Source: DATAQC01 sp038232455
GTDB lineage: Bacteria; Actinomycetota; Acidimicrobiia; Acidimicrobiales; AC-14
Direction of reading: 5' to 3'
DNA: 23,356 bases
Assembly (NCBI GenBank): GCA_038232455.1
Contig: JBBSHU010000043.1
Span: 1 to 23,356 of the forward strand
Below, piece after piece: positions 9,197 to 16,286 of this stretch (positions are counted from its first letter, which is position 1; the number at the start of each line of letters is the position of its first letter). The position numbers and the translations under genes were made by a program. Below the pieces are notes generated by a model, which worked only from the letters and a program-made list of their open reading frames with translations, did no database searches and was not told the origin of the DNA.

Positions 9197-9856
9197 ATGT
9201 CGCACTATCTCGGTGCCGTCCATGTCGGATTCAGCGATGACGATCTGGTCATGCTGTTCCGCCAGGGCCACCTGGAAGCACTCGAGCTTTTGTTCGAGCG
9301 CTACCGCCGGTTCACCAGGGCAAAGGCCCGGGCCTACTTCCTGGTCGGCGCCGACCGGGACGACATCGAGCAGGAGGGCCTCATAGGCCTGTTCAAGGCC
9401 GTGCGCGACTACCGCCCGGAACGCGAATCCTCCTTCCGCGCCTTCGCCGAGCTCTGCGTGACCCGCCAGATCATGACGGCCATCAAGTCGGCCACCCGTC
9501 ACAAGCATCAACCGTTGAACCAGTATGTCTCGCTCTCGGGCTTCCGGTCGATCGACGAAGGCGACGAACGGATTGTCGACGACCTGCTCGACGACCATCA
9601 GGTACCCGACCCGGCCGATGTCGTGGTGTCCTCGGAGCGGATGGACGAGATGCGGGCCTGCATGGCCGAGATGCTGTCGCGCCTCGAGGTCGACGTCTTG
9701 AATCTCTACCTTGAGGGTCGCTCCTACCAGGACATCGGTGAGGTGCTCGAGCGTCACCCGAAGTCGATCGACAACGCCCTCCAGCGGATCAAGCGCAAGC
9801 TGGAGGCCCACCTCAATGCCGGCGAACTGGTCGAGGCGGCACCCGCCGTCGCCTGA
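9197..9856 (+). CDS. sigH: RNA polymerase sigma factor of the SigH/Spo0H (sigma-30) type
   Basis: Alternative sigma factor, 219 residues, nearly the length of Bacillus SigH (218). Region 2 contains YRRFTRAKARAYFLVGADRD and DIEQEGLIGLFKAVRDYRPE. The run SSFRAFAELCVTRQIMTAIK is the -10 recognition and DNA-melting part. PLNQYVSLSG matches the sigma-H linker. Region 4 has LNLYLEGRSYQDIGEVLERHPKSIDNALQRIKRKLE, a helix-turn-helix for -35 recognition. The similarity to Spo0H is specific and not of the ECF kind. ATG 9197 has GGGGAG upstream. In Bacillus SigH drives entry into stationary phase and sporulation; which genes it controls here is unknown. Its position after rlmB repeats the Firmicute order. 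Confidence 0.93.
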   Translation: MSHYLGAVHVGFSDDDLVMLFRQGHLEALELLFERYRRFTRAKARAYFLVGADRDDIEQEGLIGLFKAVRDYRPERESSFRAFAELCVTRQIMTAIKSATRHKHQPLNQYVSLSGFRSIDEGDERIVDDLLDDHQVPDPADVVVSSERMDEMRACMAEMLSRLEVDVLNLYLEGRSYQDIGEVLERHPKSIDNALQRIKRKLEAHLNAGELVEAAPAVA

Positions 9857-9887
9857 GGCCCGCACCCCCGCAGGCCCTGGAATTCGG

Positions 9888-9961
9888 AGCCGGTGGTCGG
9901 ATTCGAACCGACGACCTGGCGATTACAAGTCGCCTGCGCTACCGGACTGCGCCACACCGGC
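9888..9961 (-). tRNA. tRNA-Thr (anticodon TGT)
   Basis: On the minus strand a 74-nt cloverleaf is complete. The acceptor arm is GCCGGTG/CACCGGC, the D arm GCGCAGTCCGGTAGCGC, the anticodon stem GGCGA/TCGCC with loop CTTGTAA, and the T arm GTCGGTTCGAATCCGAC. The discriminator is T. CCA is not fully encoded. It is convergent with sigH; a possible -10 TACAGT lies at 9989-9984 on the same strand. Confidence 0.95.
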
Positions 9962-10043
9962 GAGCGGGTCCGCCCCGCGCCAAACTGTAGCTCTGCGAGG
10001 GGGATGCTTGACCTCGATGCCCCACGCGGGCAGTGTGCGGTGA

Positions 10044-10364
10044 ATGGGACTGTCCGATCGAGAGCGTGCGATCCTCGATTTCGAGCGGTCGTGGTGGGTT
10101 CTGTCGGACACTGCCGCCCCGCTCTCCGTCGCGTCGGGCACCGGTCATCCGGGCGTCGTCACGCCGGGGACCAAGGAGGCGGCCATCCGCTCCCGGCTTG
10201 ATCTGTCGCCCACCCGCTATTACGAGTTGCTCCGCGCCCTGTCGGGTTCGTCCGACGCCGCGGCCTACGACCCCCTGGTGGTCCACCGCCTGCGCCGCTC
10301 GCAGAGCCAGCGGCGGCGAGCCCGGTTGGAGGGTTGGCCCGCAAGTCAGCCGCCGGGTCGATGA
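10044..10364 (+). CDS. DUF3263 family protein
   Basis: Small actinobacterial protein of unknown function, 106 residues. The family pattern is seen in MGLSDRERAILDFERSWW near the start, then GTKEAAIRSRLDLSPTRYYELLRAL, a helix-turn-helix-like segment, and DPLVVHRLRRSQSQRRRARLEG at the basic end. A DNA-binding role is a guess from that segment. The usual acidic/Pro loop is longer here (TAAPLSVASGTGHPGVVTP). ATG 10044 has no Shine-Dalgarno; CAGTGT ends 7 nt upstream, compatible with a leaderless mRNA. The stop TGA overlaps an ATG in the first copy of the 92-bp repeat (ATGA), which links it to the mini-ORFs and the LytR_C gene downstream. Confidence 0.85.
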   Translation: MGLSDRERAILDFERSWWVLSDTAAPLSVASGTGHPGVVTPGTKEAAIRSRLDLSPTRYYELLRALSGSSDAAAYDPLVVHRLRRSQSQRRRARLEGWPASQPPGR

Positions 10365-10456
10365 GCGAGCACCGAAGCACAGCGGAGGCGCGCAGCTCAT
10401 GGAAAGCACAGCGCCCCCGCTCGGCGGGGCGGCCGCCGAAGGCGGCAACCCGATGA
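10361..10456 (+). CDS. Mini-ORF 1 of the 92-bp repeat, 31 aa (uncertain)
   Basis: ATG 10361 overlaps the DUF3263 stop as ATGA. The frame encodes 31 residues starting MSEHRSTAEARSSWK, basic and Ala/Arg/Pro-rich, and ends in a TGA that overlaps the next ATG (10453). There is no recognised domain. It may be translated only to carry ribosomes on to the LytR_C gene, or not be a real gene at all. Confidence 0.3.
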   Translation: MSEHRSTAEARSSWKAQRPRSAGRPPKAATR

Positions 10457-10548
10457 GCGAGCACCGAAGCACAGCGGAGGCGCGCAGCTCATGGAAAGCA
10501 CAGCGCCCCCGCTCGGCGGGGCGGCCGCCGAAGGCGGCAACCCGATGA
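10453..10548 (+). CDS. Mini-ORF 2 of the 92-bp repeat, 31 aa (uncertain)
   Basis: Identical in sequence to mini-ORF 1 but in the next reading frame. Its TGA (10546-10548) overlaps ATG 10545 of the LytR_C gene. Because the unit is 92 bp (one less than a multiple of three), each copy moves the coupling chain back by one base and restores the ATGA overlap. Confidence 0.3.
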   Translation: MSEHRSTAEARSSWKAQRPRSAGRPPKAATR

Positions 10549-11135
10549 GCAGGACCCCGAACAGCGGCCGCGAGGCCGAACCGATGGCTGCCAGCGTGCG
10601 CGGAATCATCCTTATCGTCGTCGCCCTGGTGATCGGGATCTTCATCTTGAGCAAGGTCAAGTCGGGCGGGACGGTGCCGACCTCGGTGTCGTCGCAACCC
10701 AAGACCGCGACGACCAAGCCAGCGAAGGGGAAGGAGACGACCACCTCGACGCCGCCGAGCACCCGAGCCGTACGCCAACCCGCAGCCATCAAGGTCCTGG
10801 CGGCCAACGGCAGCGGCGTGCCCGGCCTCGGCGGTAAGACCGGAGACAAACTGACGGCCGCCGGCTACAACTCGCTGGCCCCGACCAACACCACCACCGA
10901 CGTCGCCACCACGGCGGTGGAATTCACGCCCGGCTTCGACCTCGAGGCGTTGTACGTCGCCCAGGCTCTCGGAATACAGGCCACCTCGGTCAAGCCTCTG
11001 GCCCCGGACATCCCGGTGGAGGACACCAAGGGGGCTGACATCGTCGTGCTCGTGGGGCCCGACCTCGCCACCACCGCTCCGGCCGGCGGTTCGACGACTC
11101 CCACCACCGCCTTCCCCGTCACCACCACCCGCTGA
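10545..11135 (+). CDS. Membrane-anchored LytR_C domain protein
   Basis: Protein of 196 residues with a short cytoplasmic N-terminus, one membrane helix (VRGIILIVVALVIGIFILSKV, residues about 20-38) and a Thr/Lys-rich extracellular linker. A LytR_C-like domain follows, starting IKVLAANGSGVPGLGGKTGDKL and ending in ADIVVLVGPD. The Thr/Pro tail is low in complexity. This domain usually ends LCP wall-polymer ligases; stand-alone anchored versions are common in actinobacteria and of unknown function. ATG 10545 is chosen because it overlaps mini-ORF 2; ATG 10491 inside repeat copy 2 is also in frame and would add 18 residues (MESTAPPLGGAAAEGGNP). It is convergent with the next lipoprotein, with one base between stop codons. 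Confidence 0.85.
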   Translation: MSRTPNSGREAEPMAASVRGIILIVVALVIGIFILSKVKSGGTVPTSVSSQPKTATTKPAKGKETTTSTPPSTRAVRQPAAIKVLAANGSGVPGLGGKTGDKLTAAGYNSLAPTNTTTDVATTAVEFTPGFDLEALYVAQALGIQATSVKPLAPDIPVEDTKGADIVVLVGPDLATTAPAGGSTTPTTAFPVTTTR

Positions 11136-11136
11136 C

Positions 11137-11934
11137 CTACCTCAGACGGCGGGTGTCCGAACGCACCTCGATGTTGAGCCTGCCGGCGACTCTCGCCCCA
11201 CGCTCGTCGCCCGCGGGGGCCACGACGAGGCCGAAGTCCCCCCGGGTCACCGTTGTCGCCCGTTCCACGGCCCCGTCGGCGATATCGCGCGTCGCCGTGC
11301 CTTCGGTGGTCTCGGTGCCGTCGAGGGCGACGGCGTTGCCTCGGACGGCGGCTGTGCTGGTGAGGGGGAGTCGAGTTAGCGCCCGGGTGGAGGCCACCTT
11401 CCTCCCGTCGACCAGGCCCAGCTCGATCAGTCGGCCGGAGCCCACCAGTCGTGAGTCGCCACCCCCCGGCAGTCGGGCCGGCGCATCGATGGTCCAGCGC
11501 TCACCGGGGGCGAGTGGCCGATCGGGCGGGGCACCGGGTGCGCCTGGCAGGATCTGGGGCAGGGCATCGGGTCCAACCACCGAGGGGGGAAGCCCGTCCA
11601 CGGCGTCCACTCCAGCCAGTTGGGCGGCGCGGTCGAGGCGTACGACGAAGGTGCGGTCGGGCGCCCCCGCCTGCCGGAGCCGGACCTGCACCCGCGCCTC
11701 TCCCCCTGTGGCGCTGACGACGGTTTCGTCGACGTGCAGCACGATGTCGTCCACCGAACGCTCCGGCTCGGCGCTCGTGAGGCGGGTGGTCGTCACCGAG
11801 TGGACCCTCACCTCGAAGCGATAGCTGGCGCCCACGGCGGGCCGAAACGACACCCGCACGGTGTCCCGATCGCATGCGGTGAGCCCACCGACCAGGCACA
11901 CGGCGCTCAAGCCGACCGCTGCCAGTTTCCGCAC
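11137..11934 (-). CDS. Putative lipoprotein, unknown function
   Basis: Exported protein of 265 residues. The signal peptide MRKLAAVGLSAVCLVGGL ends in lipobox LTAC with Cys21. The mature part is rich in beta-type alternation (YRFEVRVHSVTTTRL, VDETVVSATGGEARVQVRLRQ) with no cysteine cluster or further membrane helix. PLAPGERWTID resembles a turn found in beta-sandwich lipoproteins that test for sufficient signal or lipid, but I cannot name a family. GTG 11934 is supported by TAGCTT ending 7 nt upstream and by a normal signal peptide. It is divergent from otsB across 60 bp. Confidence 0.8.
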   Translation of the reverse strand: MRKLAAVGLSAVCLVGGLTACDRDTVRVSFRPAVGASYRFEVRVHSVTTTRLTSAEPERSVDDIVLHVDETVVSATGGEARVQVRLRQAGAPDRTFVVRLDRAAQLAGVDAVDGLPPSVVGPDALPQILPGAPGAPPDRPLAPGERWTIDAPARLPGGGDSRLVGSGRLIELGLVDGRKVASTRALTRLPLTSTAAVRGNAVALDGTETTEGTATRDIADGAVERATTVTRGDFGLVVAPAGDERGARVAGRLNIEVRSDTRRLR

Positions 11935-11941
11935 TCACGCC

Positions 11942-11947
11942 AAGCTA
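11942..11947 (-). promoter_or_regulatory. -10 box TAGCTT of the lipoprotein gene, leaderless spacing
   Basis: On the minus strand TAGCTT is followed by exactly 7 nt (GGCGTGA) and GTG 11934. No Shine-Dalgarno sequence is present. Confidence 0.55.
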
Positions 11948-11981
11948 CTGGTGACGCAAGCCCGGACCGCGACGCTGCAGG

Positions 11982-11987
11982 TAAAAT
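11982..11987 (+). promoter_or_regulatory. -10 box TAAAAT of otsB, leaderless spacing
   Basis: TAAAAT is followed by exactly 7 nt (CGCCCGG) and GTG 11995. It is the closest match to TATAAT among the leaderless-type boxes in this window. Confidence 0.65.
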
Positions 11988-11994
11988 CGCCCGG

Positions 11995-12777
11995 GTGACA
12001 ACGCCGGACGGTGATGGCGAGCTGATCTCGGCCTTTCGGGACAACCCGGACTGCGGAGGCGTGTTCTGCGATTTCGACGGCACCCTCGCCGAGATCATTG
12101 ATGTCGCCGACGAGGCCAAGCCGGTCGACGGTGCCGTCGAGGTGCTGTCCGACCTGGCCGGGGTGTACGCCCGGGTGGCAGTCATCTCCGGCCGGCCGGC
12201 GCGGTTTCTGCAGCGCCACCTCGACGACGACAGGCTCGTCCTGTCCGGGCTCTACGGGCTCGAGCGAGTGGAGGACGGTCAGGTCCACATCGCCGAGGAG
12301 GCCCGCCCCTGGCAACCGGTGGTCACCGAACTTGCGGCCCGGGCCCGAGACGACGCTCCCGCCGGATTGACCCTGGAGCCCAAGGGCCTGTCGCTCACCC
12401 TTCACTTCCGCACTGCCCCCGAACTGGCCGACGCAGCCGAAGCGTGGGTCACCGAACAGGCGGCCAAGACCGGTCTGGTGGTGAGCCCGGGACGACAGTC
12501 CTACGAGCTGCGGCCTCCGGTCACCACATCGAAGGGCACCGTGGTGGCCAACAACGCCCAGGGGCTGGGCGCTGTCTGTTTCCTCGGCGACGACCATGGT
12601 GATCTCACTGCCTTCGACGCCCTCGACGACCTTGCCGCCACCGGGGTCACCGCCCTCCGGGTCGCCGTCCGCAGCGAGGAATCACCGGCCGAGCTCCTGG
12701 ATCGGGCCGACCTGATCGTCGGCGGCCCGTCGGCGGTCGTCGGTCTCCTGCGCCGCTTCCTTCCGCCCACCGCCTGA
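11995..12777 (+). CDS. otsB: Trehalose-6-phosphate phosphatase OtsB
   Basis: HAD-superfamily phosphatase that removes phosphate from trehalose 6-phosphate, the second step of trehalose synthesis, 260 residues. HAD motif I is CDFDGTLAEI with nucleophile D26 and general acid D28. Motif II lies in VAVISGRPARFLQRHL. The cap contains LYGLERVEDGQV. TSKGTVV carries the motif III lysine, and CFLGDDHGDLTAFDAL is motif IV. Length fits OtsB. The start has a -10 box 7 nt upstream and no ribosome site. The gene is convergent with otsA, so the two pathway genes are under separate promoters despite being neighbours. Confidence 0.95.
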   Translation: MTTPDGDGELISAFRDNPDCGGVFCDFDGTLAEIIDVADEAKPVDGAVEVLSDLAGVYARVAVISGRPARFLQRHLDDDRLVLSGLYGLERVEDGQVHIAEEARPWQPVVTELAARARDDAPAGLTLEPKGLSLTLHFRTAPELADAAEAWVTEQAAKTGLVVSPGRQSYELRPPVTTSKGTVVANNAQGLGAVCFLGDDHGDLTAFDALDDLAATGVTALRVAVRSEESPAELLDRADLIVGGPSAVVGLLRRFLPPTA

Positions 12778-12829
12778 CGCCCCGGCCGCCGCGGCAACCG
12801 CCCAGGACCGCGCTCCCCGACGCGGCCAG

Positions 12830-14245
12830 CTATGAGGGGTGCGCCGGGGAGGGGATCAAATCGGGGCCTGCCGCGGCGTGCAACTGGTCGTCGAGCCAGC
12901 CTCGAGGTTTGCGAGCGGTGGCCGTCCGGCGGACCGCGGCGGCGTGTACGGAACGTTCCTTCGCGGTCATGGCCAGGGCCGCGGCCAGCACGTCGGACGT
13001 GCCGGCGATGTCGAACGGGTTGACCTCGAGAGCAGCTCCGCCCAGTTCCTCCCACGCTCCCGCTTCGCGGCTCAGAGCCAGCACCCCGTCGCGCTCGTTC
13101 ACGAGGGGTCCCTCCTTGGCGACCAGGTTCAATCCGTCACGTACGGGATTGACCAGCAGTACGTCGTAGCGGCGGAGGGCGGCGACCGACCGGGGGAAGT
13201 TGTCGGTGGTGTCGACGGTGACGGGCGTCCAGTCAGGCGTGGCCCAGGTCTCGTTGATATGACGGGCCAGGCTCTCGACCTCCTGGCGATAGGAGAGGTA
13301 CTCGGGCAGGCCCTCGCGAGACGGGTAGACGAGGGCCGCGAACACGACGAGGCCCCGCCACTCGGGATGGGTTCGCAGCAGGTCGTCGTAGGCCAGGAAG
13401 CCACGAAGCAGGTTCTTGGACAGCTCGATCCTGTCGACCCGCACAATAAGCTTGCGGTCGCCGAGCGACTCGTCCAGATTAGCCACCTCGGCGTCGCAGG
13501 CTTCGGATTCGGCGACGCCGCCGATGTCGTCGGGATCCGGCGTCATAGGGGACACGAAGGTGGCCGGCTTCATCCCCAGTACCGCCTTGCAGCACTCCTC
13601 GAAGTTGGTCGCCCAACGCTGGGCGTGAAAGCCACAGGAGCTGTGGCTGCTCATGCCCACGAGCAGCTCCTCGGCCACCTCGGAGGGCAGCACCCGCAGG
13701 GCACCGGGCTCACAGAACGGGATGTGGGTGAAGTGCACCGCTCGCAGGTCGGGCCGGTCCTGGGCCAACCAGGTGCCCACCAGGGCCAGGTGATAGTCCT
13801 GCACCAATACCACCGCACCCTCGGGGGCCTCGTCGATGATGACCCGGGCGAATGCATGGTTCATGGCCCTGTAGGCGGACCACGCCTCCCGCCAGCGGCG
13901 GTCCAGCCGCGGGCGACGCGGCAGATCGAACAAGCCGTGGTGCACGAACCACAGCGTGCCGTTGGACACCACGTCGTAGGCCATGCGGTAGTCGTCGGGG
14001 TCGATGGCCAGCATGCGGATGCGGTAGCCCTCCTCCTCGAGGACCCCCTTCGCCGCCGCCTCCCGGTCGGCCTCGCTGATGGCCGACGCCACCCACAGGG
14101 CCTTCGCCTCCCGGGCCAGCGGGCCCAGGCTGGAGACCAGGCCCCCGGCACCTCGGCGCGCGTCGAGGCTGCCGTCGGGCCCCTTCGTGAAAGAAAGCGG
14201 CCCTCGATTGGATGCAACGACTATCGGGAGGGCTTCGCCGGGAAT
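12830..14245 (-). CDS. otsA: Trehalose-6-phosphate synthase OtsA, unusual start
   Basis: GT20 retaining glycosyltransferase joining UDP- or other NDP-glucose to glucose 6-phosphate. The family N-terminus is encoded in frame well upstream of any ATG/GTG/TTG: VVASNRGPLSFTKG, then GAGGLVSSLGPL, which bind substrates. Further motifs are WFVHHGLFD, VLVQDYHLALVG, FTHIPFCEP, RVDRIELSKNLLRGF and NPVRDGLNLVAKE. The only conventional in-frame start is GTG 14092, which would delete about 45 conserved residues. I place the start at ATT 14245 (471 residues, normal length), giving IPGEALPIVVASNR, with TATGGT 5 nt upstream. A one-base sequencing error or true frameshift near 14250 is the alternative. It is convergent with otsB and divergent from the glycerate kinase gene. 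Confidence 0.9.
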   Translation of the reverse strand: MPGEALPIVVASNRGPLSFTKGPDGSLDARRGAGGLVSSLGPLAREAKALWVASAISEADREAAAKGVLEEEGYRIRMLAIDPDDYRMAYDVVSNGTLWFVHHGLFDLPRRPRLDRRWREAWSAYRAMNHAFARVIIDEAPEGAVVLVQDYHLALVGTWLAQDRPDLRAVHFTHIPFCEPGALRVLPSEVAEELLVGMSSHSSCGFHAQRWATNFEECCKAVLGMKPATFVSPMTPDPDDIGGVAESEACDAEVANLDESLGDRKLIVRVDRIELSKNLLRGFLAYDDLLRTHPEWRGLVVFAALVYPSREGLPEYLSYRQEVESLARHINETWATPDWTPVTVDTTDNFPRSVAALRRYDVLLVNPVRDGLNLVAKEGPLVNERDGVLALSREAGAWEELGGAALEVNPFDIAGTSDVLAAALAMTAKERSVHAAAVRRTATARKPRGWLDDQLHAAAGPDLIPSPAHPS

Positions 14246-14249
14246 GCGC

Positions 14250-14256
14250 CACCATA
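14250..14256. promoter_or_regulatory. Back-to-back -10 elements of otsA and glycerate kinase
   Basis: On the plus strand CACCAT (14250-14255) lies 7 nt before GTG 14263. On the minus strand TATGGT (14256-14251) lies 5 nt before ATT 14245. The two hexamers overlap almost completely, so one short, partly symmetric sequence could fire RNA polymerase both ways. The two start codons are only 17 bp apart. Confidence 0.45.
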
Positions 14257-14262
14257 ACGGAC

Positions 14263-15354
14263 GTGACCTGCGACTCCCGACGACTCGTGGTGGCCGCGCC
14301 CGACAAGTTCCGGGGTACCGCCACCGCCGCCGGAGTGGCGGAAATCGTGGCTCGCGCCGCCACGAACGCAGGCTGGTCGTGCGACGAGGCGCCCGTGGCC
14401 GATGGAGGCGAGGGAATCCTCGTGGCCCTGGGCGGCGACCGGCGCACCGTCGTCGTCCGCGGACCTCTCGGCGATCCCGTGGAGGCGGAGTGGCGGGCCG
14501 GTGGCGACGAGGCCGAGCGGGCCACCGTGGAGATGGCCCGGGCGTCGGGCCTCGACCTGGCCGGTGGTGCCGAGGGAAATGACCCCCTACGCGCCACCAC
14601 CTACGGGACGGGCGAGCTCATTGCCGCGGCAATCGCCTGTGGTGCCCGCCGCATCGTCGTGGGACTGGGGGGCTCGGCCACCACCGACGGCGGACTGGGC
14701 GCCGTCTCCGCCCTGCGGTCGGCGCGCCTCGTCTACCCGGCGGGCACGACGAACCAGGCGGGGCCGCAATCCGGACGACAGGCGGTCGGCCTGCCCGTCG
14801 AGGTGGTCGTGGCCTGCGACGTGACCACGCTCTTCGTCGACGCCGCCGAACGTTTCGCCCCTCAGAAGGGCGCCACGCCGGCCCAGGTGGCCCTGCTCCG
14901 CCGCCGGCTGGAACGCCTGGCCCAGGTCTACCAACGGGATTTCGGCGTCGACGTGCGCGAGATCCCCGGTTCGGGTGCGGCCGGTGGACTGGCCGGGGGC
15001 CTGGCCGCAGTGGGTGCCACCCTGGTGGCCGGGTTCGACCTGGTGGCCACCGAGCTCGACCTGGCCGGCCGGGTGGCAAAGGCGGATCTGGTGGTCACCG
15101 GCGAGGGACACCTGGATGCCGAGACGTTCTCGGGCAAGGCCGTCGGCGGGGTGGTAGGGCTGGCCGTGGCGGCCGGCGTCCCCGTGCTCGTGGTGGCCGG
15201 GGAGGTGGACACCGATGCCGTCCCGCCGGACTGGATGGAGGCCGACATCGAGGTGGTCTCGCTCGTCGACCGGTTCGGATCCGAAAAGGCGACCACCGAC
15301 ACTCTGGGATGCGTGGAAGACGTCGTGTCCCGGTACCTCGCCAGCCGGGCCTGA
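14263..15354 (+). CDS. Glycerate kinase, type 1 (GlxK/GarK family)
   Basis: Phosphorylates D-glycerate with ATP, usually to 2-phosphoglycerate in this family, 363 residues. Family features are APDKFRGTATAAGVAEIV at the N-terminus, PVADGGEGILVAL, MARASGLDLAGG, ATTYGTGELIAAAI, VVGLGGSATTDGGLGAVSAL, GSGAAGGLAGGLAAVGATLVAGFD and VVTGEGHLDAETFSGKAVGGV. GTG 14263 is preferred over ATG 14212 because the family starts just before the APDKFRG motif and a -10-like box precedes it by 7 nt; no ribosome site is seen. It is convergent with gpgS. The pairing suggests glycerate is routed to the phosphoglycerate pool that feeds GpgS or glycolysis, but its product may be the 2-phosphate and not the 3-phosphate GpgS uses. 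Confidence 0.93.
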   Translation: MTCDSRRLVVAAPDKFRGTATAAGVAEIVARAATNAGWSCDEAPVADGGEGILVALGGDRRTVVVRGPLGDPVEAEWRAGGDEAERATVEMARASGLDLAGGAEGNDPLRATTYGTGELIAAAIACGARRIVVGLGGSATTDGGLGAVSALRSARLVYPAGTTNQAGPQSGRQAVGLPVEVVVACDVTTLFVDAAERFAPQKGATPAQVALLRRRLERLAQVYQRDFGVDVREIPGSGAAGGLAGGLAAVGATLVAGFDLVATELDLAGRVAKADLVVTGEGHLDAETFSGKAVGGVVGLAVAAGVPVLVVAGEVDTDAVPPDWMEADIEVVSLVDRFGSEKATTDTLGCVEDVVSRYLASRA

Positions 15355-15377
15355 GCGGCCCTCCGAGCGAGAGACGG

Positions 15378-16280
15378 TCAGTCCGGGCGGCGGTAGGCGG
15401 CGACGTCCACGATGGGCGGACGTTCGGACGCCTCCACGACCAGGCGGTCCCGGCCGGGGCGGACCAGGGCCGACACCACGTCAGATCCCACCTCCACACC
15501 GGCGCGGTCGAGGGCGGTCCGCAACACGGCCAGGGCCTGGGGCGCGAGCTGGTCGAGGGGGCGGTTGCGGTGGGTGCGGGTCCCGAGGTCGACCTGGCCC
15601 ACGCTGTCGACGCCGAAACGGGCGGACACATCGATGAGCAGGCCCAGGTCGACGCCGTAGCCCTGTACGAACGGGACCTGCTCGAGCACCTCCCGGCGGG
15701 CGGCGAACTCGCCGGCGAGGGGCTGGACGACACCGCCCAGATGGGGGAACAGCAGGGCGAGAAGAGGCCGGGCCACCAACTCGGTCACCCGTCCACCGGT
15801 GCCCGACACTCCCTCGAGGGGCCGGTCGTAGAAGCCCTTGACGAAGCCGATACCGGGATCGACCAGGAGAGGCCCCAGGACGCCCGTGACGAAGGCCGGG
15901 TCGAAGTCCCGCAGGTCGGCGTCGCAAAAGGCCAGCAGGTCGCCCCTGGCCGCCCCAAGGGCCTTCCAGAGCGCCTCGCCCTTCCCCTGACCCGGCCCGC
16001 ACCCGCTCAACACGTCGGATGTGGCCACGACGGTGGCCCCGGCGTCGGCCGCGACCTGCACGGTGGCGTCGACCGAACCGTCGTCGACCACCAGCACCTC
16101 GTCGACCAAAGGGATGCGCTCGACCAGCTCCCGGCGGACGCCGGCCACGATGGCGCCGACGGTAGCGGCCTCGTCGCGCGCCGGCAGGCACAGCGACACG
16201 ACACGACCTCGCTTCGCCTCGAGGAGCGCCTCTGGCGCGAACTGCGAGACGTGAAAGACCCGAAGGTCGCGAACCACCAT
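15378..16280 (-). CDS. gpgS: Glucosyl-3-phosphoglycerate synthase GpgS
   Basis: GT81 glycosyltransferase transferring glucose from NDP-glucose to 3-phosphoglycerate, the first step to glucosylglycerate and, in mycobacteria, methylglucose lipopolysaccharides; 300 residues. Visible are VVSLCLPARDEAATVGAIV (nucleotide-binding start), VLVVDDGSVDAT, GKGEALWKALGAARGDLLAF with metal-binding DAD in CDADLRDFDP, GFVKGFYDRPL, PHLGGVVQPLAGEFAARR, GYGVDLGLLIDV and the His motif RTHRNRPLDQLAP. All match Mycobacterium Rv1208. ATG 16280 has GACAAT 6 nt upstream and no ribosome site. No phosphatase gpgP is in the window. Confidence 0.94.
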   Translation of the reverse strand: MVVRDLRVFHVSQFAPEALLEAKRGRVVSLCLPARDEAATVGAIVAGVRRELVERIPLVDEVLVVDDGSVDATVQVAADAGATVVATSDVLSGCGPGQGKGEALWKALGAARGDLLAFCDADLRDFDPAFVTGVLGPLLVDPGIGFVKGFYDRPLEGVSGTGGRVTELVARPLLALLFPHLGGVVQPLAGEFAARREVLEQVPFVQGYGVDLGLLIDVSARFGVDSVGQVDLGTRTHRNRPLDQLAPQALAVLRTALDRAGVEVGSDVVSALVRPGRDRLVVEASERPPIVDVAAYRRPD

Positions 16281-16286
16281 CGCTTC

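Larger units (their letters stand above)
10360..10550. repeat. Exact tandem duplication of a 92-bp unit
   Basis: Copy 1 is 10360-10451 and copy 2 is 10452-10543. Seven bases of a third copy (GATGAGC, 10544-10550) run into the LytR_C gene. I see no mismatch between copies. Each unit holds two hairpins, in copy 1 CCCCGC-TCG-GCGGGG (10415-10429) and GCCGCC-GAA-GGCGGC (10432-10446). Each unit begins with an ATG overlapping the stop of the preceding frame. GATGAGC at every junction could be a target-site duplication or simply the slippage boundary. Confidence 0.95.

Noticed and set aside
9197..9856. ECF-type sigma factor
   Set aside because: Length, linker and the block around residues 35-60 match the SigH/Spo0H group and not the shorter-linker ECF family.
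10360..10550. CRISPR array or phage attachment site
   Set aside because: The copies are directly adjacent with no spacers, and no cas, integrase or phage gene is near.
12808..12825. CCGCG/CGCGG hairpin between convergent otsB and otsA as a bidirectional terminator
   Set aside because: Only 5 bp of stem with an 8-nt loop and no U-tract; such matches are common by chance at this GC content.
12830..14092. otsA starting at GTG 14092
   Set aside because: It would drop the SNRGP and GGLVSSLGP substrate-binding motifs, which are encoded in frame just upstream.
12839..14257. 472-codon plus-strand frame across otsA
   Set aside because: It is the complement of the well-conserved OtsA coding sequence and has no recognisable motif.
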